Below, one piece after another: positions 1-9,395 of a DNA stretch of 10,236 nucleotides (positions are counted from its first letter, which is position 1; each line of letters starts with the position of its first letter). Location of the stretch: NCBI GenBank assembly GCA_027488415.1, contig JAIYBS010000287.1, positions 1 through 10,236 on the forward strand, written 5' to 3'. The position numbers and the translations under genes were made by a program. The notes under the pieces were generated by a model. It was not told where the DNA came from. It was given only the letters and a program-made list of their open reading frames with translations, and searched no databases. The stretch comes from Planctomycetaceae bacterium. GTDB taxonomy: Bacteria > Planctomycetota > Phycisphaerae > Phycisphaerales > SM1A02.

Positions 1-1
1 A

Positions 2-1105
2 AATCGTCCCCGCGCAAATCACCTCGCGCCCGGCACAGATAGAAGAGTGATTCGTCTGCCCACGAGCCACCACGGCGGCAGCCGGATCATCCGCGAGTGC
101 TACTTCGAGCATCCGGACTACGTGCCGCTGCTCCTGCGCGCGGGCGAGCGCTGGGACGAGCTCGAGCGCACCGCCCGGGCGCTGCACGTGAATCACGCCG
201 GCCCGATCGTCCACCGCTGCGGCGTCCTCTACCTCGGCGCGCCCGGCAGCGAGGTGGTCGAGCGCTCGCTGGCCGCCGGCCGCGCGAACGGCATCCCGTG
301 CGACGAAATCGACGCCGGAAAGCATGCCGGGGCGGCCCCGGCATGCTTTCCGCAGTTCCGCATCCCCGACGGCTGGATCGGACTGCACGAGCCGCGCGCC
401 GGGTTCGTGCGACCGGAACGCGCCGTCGCCGCGGCCGCTGCGATCGCCCGGATGCACGGCGCGGAGATCCACGAGCACGAGCAGGTCGTTGACTGGTCGG
501 AGACCGCCTCCGGCGTGCGGGTGCGCACCGATCGCGGCACGTACGAGGGCGACTCGCTCGTGATCACCGCCGGCGCCTGGACGCCGGGCCTCGCATCGCA
601 GCTCGGCGTCCGACTCGAGCCGCAGCGCGTCGTTCTCGCCTGGTTCGCGCCGCGCGACGCCGCCGCGTGCGACGAGTCGCGCATGCCGGCGTTCTACGTC
701 GACCGCCCCGGCGCGCCCGGCTTCTACGGCATCCCGACCGCGGCCGACCAGGGTCACCCCGGCGGCGTGAAGGTCGCGTTCCACCACGGCACGCCCTGCG
801 ACCCGGACGCCCCGCGCGTGCCCGCGACCGGCGACGAGCTCGCCGCGCTCGCCCGCGCGACCGCGCAGTTCGCCCCGGCCGCCGCCGGCCGCATCCTCGC
901 GCACGCGACGTGCCTCTACACGATGAGCCCCGACGGGCACTTCGTGGTCGACCGCATGCCCGGCTGCGCCCGCACCTGGGTGGCCTGCGGCTTCAGCGGG
1001 CACGGCTTCAAGTTCATGCCCGTGATCGGCGAGGCGCTCGCGGACCTCGCGACGGGGGGCGCGACGAGCCTGCCGATCGGGTTCCTCGCGGCGACCAGGA
1101 AATGA
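2..1105 (+). CDS. FAD-dependent oxidoreductase, monomeric sarcosine oxidase / N-methyltryptophan oxidase type (5' incomplete)
   Basis: Family members oxidise N-methyl amino acids such as sarcosine with covalently bound FAD, releasing formaldehyde and hydrogen peroxide. Numbered from the GTG at 47, residues 7-15 (SHHGGSRII) match the family motif that normally lies near residue 45. CLYT at 289-292 matches the segment holding the flavin-linking cysteine, so Cys289 is the likely attachment site. The C-terminal motif GFSGHGFKF (315-323) is also present. The N-terminal Rossmann GxGxxG segment is missing from the visible part. The frame is open back to position 2, and the GTG at 47 is only the first possible internal start, so the gene either begins left of the window or is truncated. 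A palindrome encodes residues 91-102, and a second palindrome contains the TGA stop. No operon partner is visible. The family call is firm; substrate and activity are unknown. Confidence 0.82.
   Translation, partial: NRPRANHLAPGTDRRVIRLPTSHHGGSRIIRECYFEHPDYVPLLLRAGERWDELERTARALHVNHAGPIVHRCGVLYLGAPGSEVVERSLAAGRANGIPCDEIDAGKHAGAAPACFPQFRIPDGWIGLHEPRAGFVRPERAVAAAAAIARMHGAEIHEHEQVVDWSETASGVRVRTDRGTYEGDSLVITAGAWTPGLASQLGVRLEPQRVVLAWFAPRDAAACDESRMPAFYVDRPGAPGFYGIPTAADQGHPGGVKVAFHHGTPCDPDAPRVPATGDELAALARATAQFAPAAAGRILAHATCLYTMSPDGHFVVDRMPGCARTWVACGFSGHGFKFMPVIGEALADLATGGATSLPIGFLAATRK
317..351. repeat. Palindromic element inside the oxidoreductase gene
   Basis: Two perfect 17-base arms (317-333 and 335-351, left arm GGAAAGCATGCCGGGGC) are separated by one base. 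It is read in frame as G91 to P102 of the oxidoreductase. Relatives usually have a short helix ending in RRRFPQF here, and this protein is about four residues longer at that point. The core GGAAAnnATGCCGGGG is shared with the element at 1098-1133, suggesting one dispersed palindrome family. Confidence 0.8.
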
Positions 1106-1133
1106 TGCCGGGGACCCCCCGGCATCAATTTCC
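1098..1133. repeat. Palindromic element overlapping the oxidoreductase stop codon
   Basis: Arms GATGCCGGGG (1104-1113) and CCCCGGCATC (1117-1126) flank a 3-nt loop. The outer stretches GGAAAT and AATTTCC extend the stem with one unpaired base. The TGA stop (1103-1105) lies in the left arm. The core is shared with the palindrome at 317-351. It could act as a 3' mRNA-stabilising hairpin; no run of T follows, so it is not a classic intrinsic terminator. Confidence 0.75.
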
Positions 1134-1175
1134 GGCCGCGGAAACCGCGCCGGGGAACGCCGGGCGTCGGCTTCC

Positions 1176-1181
1176 TAGAAT
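1176..1181 (+). promoter_or_regulatory. Possible -10 element of acnA
   Basis: TAGAAT lies nine bases before the aconitase ATG, in otherwise very GC-rich DNA. No convincing -35 box is present, and no Shine-Dalgarno sequence precedes the ATG. If real, the transcript would have almost no 5' leader. This is weak evidence from one hexamer. Confidence 0.3.
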
Positions 1182-1190
1182 CACGGGTCT

Positions 1191-3932
<2,742 letters not shown>

Positions 3933-4032
3933 GGCCGTCGGCCGTCGGCCGCTCGGTTGCCGGCGCGCCCGCGGCGCCGCGCTCCGTGCGACGAATGCGC
4001 CTGAAATTCCGCACGAAACCCCGGATCCTCCC

Positions 4033-4060
4033 GTCACCGCGCCGACACTGGCGCGGTGAC
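4033..4060 (+). terminator. Hairpin after acnA, covering the comF-like start codon
   Basis: Perfect 11-bp arms GTCACCGCGCC (4033-4043) and GGCGCGGTGAC (4050-4060) flank a 6-nt loop. The following bases, GGTGCTTTTG, give only a weak T run. The GTG start of the next gene (4056) is inside the right arm, so the hairpin could end acnA transcripts, mask the downstream start, or both. Confidence 0.5.
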
Positions 4061-4745
4061 GGTGCTTTTGAGGCAGCTTCAGTCCGTCGTCGACGAGCTG
4101 CTCGGCAGGGGGCTGCCCGTCCCCTCCGAGTCGCTGCGCCGCTCGCGCTTCGTGCCCGACCGCCCGTGGTCGTGGTGTCCGCGATGCGGCGCGGGATCGC
4201 CGGCGGTCCCGCATCGATGTCGCGACGCGGATGCTCCGGAGTGCGTCGTCCGGCTCGGTGCGCACCGCGGGCCGCTTCGCCGATGGATCGTCGACGTGAA
4301 GCACGCGGGCTGGGAGCCGATGGCCGAGCTGCTCGGCGCGATGCTTGCGCGGCAGGCGGCCGCATGCGGCGTGGTCGCGCCGGGCGAGGCAGACGCGGTG
4401 GTCGTTCCCGTGCCGACGCCGTTCCTCCGTTCGCGTTCGCGCGGCATCGCGCACGCGGAGGCGATCGCGCACTCGCTCGCGCGCAGCGCGTCGCTGCGAT
4501 GCGTCGATGCACTGCGCCAGCGCCACGCAGGCTCGCAGGTGCGCGCGGATACGCAGCACTCGCGGCGTGCGCGTCGCGCGCGCTTCGTCCCGCGATGGCG
4601 CTCGTCCGTGCGGGTCGCGGGTGCGCACGTTCTCCTGGTGGACGACGTGCGAACCACGGGTTCGACGCTTCGGGAGGCCGCATTGGTGCTTCGCGCCCTG
4701 GGGGCAGGGCGGGTGACCGGGGTAGTGGCCTCGGTTCGGGAGTAG
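4056..4745 (+). CDS. ComF-family phosphoribosyltransferase-like protein
   Basis: ComF-type proteins pair an N-terminal zinc ribbon with a type I phosphoribosyltransferase fold. In naturally competent bacteria they help move single-stranded DNA inward; in many others the role is unknown. In this 229-aa product CPRC (41-44), Cys55 and Cys63 form the likely zinc site. VVPVPTPFLRSRSRG (116-130) matches the family's conserved central segment, although the usual RGxN is RGIAH here. VLLVDDVRTTGST (192-204) is the PRPP-binding motif. The GTG at 4056 is the first possible start after an in-frame stop at 4002; GTG at 4062 or TTG at 4068 are alternatives, and none has a clear ribosome-binding site. No other competence genes are visible. 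The family is clear; involvement in DNA uptake is not shown. Confidence 0.88.
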   Translation: MTVLLRQLQSVVDELLGRGLPVPSESLRRSRFVPDRPWSWCPRCGAGSPAVPHRCRDADAPECVVRLGAHRGPLRRWIVDVKHAGWEPMAELLGAMLARQAAACGVVAPGEADAVVVPVPTPFLRSRSRGIAHAEAIAHSLARSASLRCVDALRQRHAGSQVRADTQHSRRARRARFVPRWRSSVRVAGAHVLLVDDVRTTGSTLREAALVLRALGAGRVTGVVASVRE

Positions 4746-4767
4746 TTCCGATAGGCAGAATTTTCAC

Positions 4768-4795
4768 TTGCCACTTTTTGGGCGAGGCGTATAAT
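4768..4795 (+). promoter_or_regulatory. rRNA promoter P1
   Basis: TTGCCA (4768-4773) and a perfect TATAAT (4790-4795) are 16 bp apart, with an AT-rich stretch just upstream that could serve as an UP element. It starts 23 bases after the comF-like gene and faces the 16S gene. Transcription would begin near 4802, giving a leader of about 515 nt. Confidence 0.75.
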
Positions 4796-4904
4796 TCTCC
4801 CGTCCGGCCGTTCGCAACGGCTTTGGCGTGCGGTTCCGCAGGATGCGACCGCGCCCCGGGGTGTGATTTCGCCAGAAAATCCCCGCAGGAGCCGTTCCAC
4901 CCCC

Positions 4905-4932
4905 TTGACGGCCTCTTGGGTTTGATTACAAT
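4905..4932 (+). promoter_or_regulatory. rRNA promoter P2
   Basis: TTGACG (4905-4910) and TACAAT (4927-4932) are separated by 16 bp, the same spacing as in P1. Expected start is near 4939. Tandem promoters are typical of rRNA operons. Confidence 0.75.
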
Positions 4933-4939
4933 TCGCGAC

Positions 4940-5316
4940 CCGCTTCAGCCACGGCTGACGCGTCTTCTCTTTGACAAGTGAACAGTTGGAACGCCGCGAG
5001 GATGCGCCAGCGGCCAGTGCCGGTCACGACCAGCATTGGACGCAAGCCTGCAGAAGCAGGCAAAACAGACGGTCACAGCCGTCTGCTTGGACATCCTTCG
5101 TGAAGCCAAAAAACGAAGTGAACGGTCAATTCCACAGCCATCACTTTGCCTCGAAAGGGGCAAGGCGAATGGGTGTCCAAAATTGCCGGGATAGCCATCC
5201 CGGCACGTCGGAACGCGAAAGTGTGGACCGACGCTAAAGACCGGCCCGTCCTCTGGACGGGTCGCCAGGCAACTCTCATTCGAAGCTAAGCGGGCTTGCC
5301 CGCTTTGAATAGAACT
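4940..5316 (+). other. Structured 5' leader of the 16S rRNA
   Basis: About 380 nt without a convincing gene. It is rich in hairpins: 9-bp arms TGCCGGGAT (5184-5192) and ATCCCGGCA (5197-5205); CCCGTCC/GGACGGG at 5245-5261; and AAGCGGGC/GCCCGCTT at 5288-5305, just before the mature 5' end. CAGTTGGAA at 4983-4991 is complementary to TTCCAACTG at 6919-6927 beyond the 16S gene and might form the outer processing stem. Reading frames here show no family resemblance. Confidence 0.6.
4965..4977 (+). promoter_or_regulatory. boxA-like antitermination site in the rRNA leader
   Basis: CTCTTTGACAA resembles the boxA core TGCTCTTTAACAA that binds NusB-S10 in rRNA leaders. It lies about 30 nt after the predicted P2 start, the expected place. 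The match is imperfect. Confidence 0.55.
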
Positions 5317-6945
<1,629 letters not shown>

Positions 6946-6981
6946 GACGACCCCGCTGCATAAGCGGGGTTGTTCGTTTTT
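6946..6981 (+). terminator. Intrinsic terminator of the 16S transcript
   Basis: ACCCCGCT (6950-6957) and AGCGGGGT (6963-6970) form a perfect 8-bp stem with loop GCATA, extended by further pairs including G-U. TGTTCG and TTTTT (6977-6981) follow. This ends the rRNA transcript before any 23S gene. Confidence 0.88.
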
Positions 6982-6985
6982 GTCG

Positions 6986-7219
6986 CTTACGTATTCGTTG
7001 AGCTCCGAGGGTGCACTCCGACTGCGCCGAGTGCATCGCTGCGCCTGAACTTGTGATGGTTTCGCGTGCGAAGGTGGAGCGACGCCATCAAGCAGAACCC
7101 GATCGTGATCGCGTGCGCCTGACCTTGCGTGCTCTTTGCTCAAATCGTGAGCATTCGACATTCCGGTCTCACCACAACTGGGCGCGCGCTTGGCCGTCGC
7201 CTGCAGACAGTTCGTTGGG
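6986..7219. other. Convergent intergenic stretch, no gene seen
   Basis: Lies between the 16S terminator (+) and the terminator of the minus-strand RNA. Open frames here lack any family signal. One 7-bp inverted repeat (TGCACTC at 7012-7018, GAGTGCA at 7029-7035) is visible. Confidence 0.45.
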
Positions 7220-7253
7220 AAAAAAAGAACTCGGCGCCCCTGAAGGCGCCGAG
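7220..7253 (-). terminator. Strong intrinsic terminator, minus strand
   Basis: The 9-bp arms CTCGGCGCC (7230-7238) and GGCGCCGAG (7245-7253) surround a 6-nt loop. On the minus strand the stem is followed by TTC and then seven T (7226-7220). The plus side has no comparable T run, so this ends minus-strand transcription. No protein gene ends here, which supports the RNA at 7220-7420. Confidence 0.85.
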
Positions 7254-7420
7254 CTCTGTTCGACTGGCCTTTCCGCCGTCGAATTCGGATGAGCCTACGA
7301 CGGAGGTCCAGTCCGTCGGGCCGCTTTCCGATGGAGTCCCAAGGTTCCAGCTTGGGACTCGTTCCCTACGCCTTGCGGCGCATGTCGCGGTGGTCCAGAC
7401 CGCGACGGTCCTGTCAGGGG
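7220..7420 (-). ncRNA. Candidate structured small RNA with repeated CUGGAMC hairpin loops
   Basis: Read 5' to 3' on the minus strand there are three hairpins. Their stems differ, but the 7-nt loops are almost the same: an 8-bp stem GTCGCGGT at 7406-7384 with loop CTGGACC; a 10-bp stem GAGTCCCAAG at 7360-7334 with loop CTGGAAC; and a 7-bp stem CGACGGA at 7318-7298 with loop CTGGACC. A small CGCC-GCAA-GGCG hairpin lies between the first two. CGGAAAG occurs at 7330-7324 and again in the loop of a weaker stem at 7281-7261. A strong terminator closes the unit. The strand is inferred from that terminator; the 5' end is a guess and no promoter was recognised. Repeated GGA in loops plus a terminator recalls CsrA-sequestering RNAs such as CsrB/RsmZ, but no known family is recognised. 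Confidence 0.6.
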
Positions 7421-7529
7421 AAAAGAGACGGTACGACGCCAACTCTGCGCGTGAGTCCGCGAATTCCCATCATTTCTACGGCTGTAGCTGGGGTGAAGAC
7501 CTTCTGGACGGGCTCTTGCATAGAAGCGA

Positions 7530-7553
7530 AATACGGATAAGAATATCCGTATT
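7530..7553. promoter_or_regulatory. Palindromic candidate operator upstream of the ccoN fragment
   Basis: Perfect 10-bp arms AATACGGATA (7530-7539) and TATCCGTATT (7544-7553) surround AGAA. It lies between the minus-strand RNA and the plus-strand ccoN start, so it could control either or both. It is more AT-rich than its surroundings and has no T run, which favours a protein-binding site over a terminator. Two further short inverted repeats follow (GCAACGG/CCGTTGC near 7559-7574 and CCCACGTGGG at 7586-7595). Confidence 0.5.
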
Positions 7554-7679
7554 AGGCAGGCAACGGTCCCGTTGCGCTGTCTGATCCCCACGTGGGCCTT
7601 GTGGCTCTCTGCGAAGCCGGAATGCCGCAATCGTAAAACAGATAAAACGATCGACATTTCTGCATCACTGGAAACTTCG

Positions 7680-8306
7680 ATGGCAATAGCAATCAACAGC
7701 ACGGATGAGGCACTCGGTCGCAACTCTTCGGATCGATCGAATTCTGGCCCCACGAGTTCGAGTTCGGGTAAAGGCGCATTGGAGCGATTCACATACGACG
7801 ACGCAGTCGTGCGGTGGTTCATGGGTGCGTCGGTTGTTTGGGGAATCGTCGGCATGTTGGTTGGAGTGCTGGTTGCGCTCCAACTGGCTGATCCAAGGTT
7901 CAACCTCGGACTAGAGTGGACGAGTTTTGGAAGGCTTCGTCCGCTCCACACGAACGCCGTGATCTTCGCCTTTGCCGGAAACGCGATCTTCGCGGCTGTT
8001 TATTACTCATCGCAGCGGTTGTTGAAAGCGCGCATGTTCAGCGACCTCTTGTCGCGTGTGCACTTCTGGGGTTGGCAAGCCATCATCGTTGCAGCCGCGA
8101 CCACGCTGCCGCTCGGCTTCACGCAGTCGAAGGAGTACGCAGAGCTTGAGTGGCCGATTGACCTCGCAGTCGTCGCCGTGTGGGTCGTCTTTGATGAACC
8201 GACTGCGCAATGCGGCGAAAGCGACCAAGGTGGTGGACAACGCGGAAGTGCGGTGACGTGCGAAGACTCGCGAAGGCCCGCGGCAGATGCACTCGACCGG
8301 CGCTGA
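7680..8306 (+). pseudogene. ccoN: cbb3-type cytochrome c oxidase subunit I (CcoN), N-terminal fragment
   Basis: CcoN is the catalytic membrane subunit of the high-affinity cbb3 oxidase, with twelve helices and usually about 470-500 residues. Residues 38-171 from the ATG at 7680 match its N-terminus closely: a first helix near 48-69, WTSFGRLRPLHTNAVIFAF (80-98) with the first low-spin haem ligand His90, and FTQSKEYAELEWPIDL (147-162). Similarity stops after VWVVF (171, position 8192); the remaining 37 residues are hydrophilic and unrelated. Nine helices and the other haem and copper histidines are absent, so it cannot be an active oxidase subunit. In another frame, the bases after the break encode NRLRNAAKATKVVDNAEVR and a stop at 8256, which looks like a protein tail and suggests a deletion joining two genes. 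The Ser-rich first 37 residues are unusual. An upstream in-frame start at 7572 is less likely. Confidence 0.75.
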
Positions 8307-8340
8307 ACTCGCGCGCGGCGCCGTCCACGTCCAAACGAAA

Positions 8341-8368
8341 GCGACCGCGGGTCGGATTCCGCGGTCGC
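8341..8368 (-). terminator. Hairpin terminator for the minus-strand lipoprotein gene
   Basis: The 10-bp arms GCGACCGCGG (8341-8350) and CCGCGGTCGC (8359-8368) have an 8-nt loop. On the minus strand TTTCGTTT follows, a modest T run; the plus side has none. It is about 200 nt beyond the lipoprotein stop codon. Confidence 0.6.
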
Positions 8369-8525
8369 CTGTCGATCGGTGCGATTTGTGTGGGATGTGG
8401 CAGCGAGCGGTCGTCGCGAGTCTGCGGGTTTCGGGCGAGGCGCGCGTTCACGCGGGCGAGTGCCTCAGGTGTCTCATGTGTGACTGTAACCTCTTCGCAG
8501 GTTCAACCTCAGCTGATCCAGCCCT

Positions 8526-8589
8526 TAGTCCATCCAACCCTCAGTCCATCCAACCCTCAGTCCGTCCAACCCTCAGTCCGTCCAGCCAT
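8526..8589. repeat. 16-bp tandem repeat crossing the lipoprotein stop codon
   Basis: Four copies of a 16-bp unit, CAGTCCRTCCAACCCT, with few changes (8526-8541, 8542-8557, 8558-8573, 8574-8589). The last copy encodes the end of the lipoprotein (GWTD and TGA); the others form its 3' untranslated region. Most units carry two GGA motifs on the minus strand. Confidence 0.85.
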
Positions 8590-9205
8590 TGAAGCCGCCG
8601 TCGGCGTAGCCGCCCCAGCCGTTCCAGTTGTTGGCGCCACGGAAGGTTCCGTAGCCTTGGCGCAGACCAAGTGGGCCTGTCTCGTAGTTCGGGCCGTACC
8701 AACCGGCGCCACCGCCGCCCGTACCGAGCGGGGCTTGCGCCTGTCCCGCGTTGTAGGCACCAAGATTGCCGTTGCGGACGGGCGCGCCGTAGACGGGCGC
8801 GGAGTAGCCCGCGTTGCCGTAGAAGTGGTTGTGGTAGTGAACGTCGCCGCCGCCGGTTTGCGGGCGGAGTTCACCGGGGCGCTGGTTGTAGCCAGCGCCG
8901 GAGGGCGTCATCGCGTTCGGGTCGTTTTGGCCGGGCTTCCCTGCGAATGAGGAGTCCTGCATGTCGCCGGGCTTGCCTGCGAAGGAACTGTCCGAGCCTT
9001 GCGAACCGTCTTGCGAGCCGTCCTGAGGTGACGGCCTTGCGGGTGCCAACCATGCGGGGCCAACCATGCCGAGTGCAGGGCGCGAAGCAGATGCCGCGCC
9101 GGATGTTGGCTCGGTCGCGTTCGGCGTCGACGCGCAGGAGGCGAGGAAGAGAACGGGAACGATCGCGGGGAGCGAGAGGCGTGCGCTGTTCAAGATGAAA
9201 GGCAT
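8573..9205 (-). CDS. Predicted lipoprotein, Gly/Asn/aromatic-rich, function unknown
   Basis: The 210-aa product begins with a lipoprotein signal peptide: residues 1-23 hold a hydrophobic core ending in LASC (21-24), so Cys24 would be lipidated after cleavage. Alanine at the next position is compatible with an outer-membrane destination, by the E. coli rule. The mature part is low-complexity: Pro/Ala-rich to about 60, then repeats (QDGS twice at 61-68; DSSFAGKPG twice at 72-80 and 84-92), then a Gly/Asn/Tyr/Trp-rich tail including HYHNHFYGN (123-131) and NNWNGWGGY (192-200). No enzymatic motif is visible. The ATG at 9205 was chosen because it puts the signal peptide at the N-terminus; an 80-residue upstream extension is open but lacks sense. 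No clear ribosome-binding site is seen. It is divergent from transketolase across about 190 bp. The family is not recognised. Confidence 0.75.
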   Translation of the reverse strand: MPFILNSARLSLPAIVPVLFLASCASTPNATEPTSGAASASRPALGMVGPAWLAPARPSPQDGSQDGSQGSDSSFAGKPGDMQDSSFAGKPGQNDPNAMTPSGAGYNQRPGELRPQTGGGDVHYHNHFYGNAGYSAPVYGAPVRNGNLGAYNAGQAQAPLGTGGGGAGWYGPNYETGPLGLRQGYGTFRGANNWNGWGGYADGGFNGWTD

Positions 9206-9395
9206 GAGAAGGGGATCGGCCGTCGCGGGGGCGGGGGATGAAAGAAACCGCGTGGTCGGGGCTTCCACTGCGTCGGCGCGCGTCCACGGGTTCTTTCCCG
9301 CGCCGTACCATCGGCACCTCTCTGAGCGTCGCGAAAAGGTGCGCGCCGAATGGCATCCGGTCGATACGTGCGCTGCGACGAGTGAAGTGTGATCT

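Noticed and set aside
7133..7146. boxA-like TGCTCTTTGCTCAAA
   Set aside because: It has no promoter or rRNA gene nearby and lies between two convergent terminators; likely chance.
7366..7416. Minus-strand peptide QDRRGLDHRDMRRKA ending at a stop
   Set aside because: It resembles a basic protein tail, but a stop lies only 15 codons upstream and the DNA is explained by RNA hairpins.
7011..7584. Overlapping plus-strand open frames downstream of the 16S terminator
   Set aside because: No family resemblance, no ribosome-binding site, and they cross the strong minus-strand terminator and the hairpin array.
7295..7951. Minus-strand open frame over the ccoN start and part of the small RNA
   Set aside because: It is antisense to clear ccoN coding sequence and has no recognisable motif.
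8526..8589. CRISPR-like array
   Set aside because: Units are 16 bp and directly adjacent, with no spacers; it is a simple tandem repeat.
8210..8950. Plus-strand open frame through the repeat and the lipoprotein gene
   Set aside because: It is antisense to the lipoprotein, whose signal peptide and lipobox are convincing, and shows no motif of its own.
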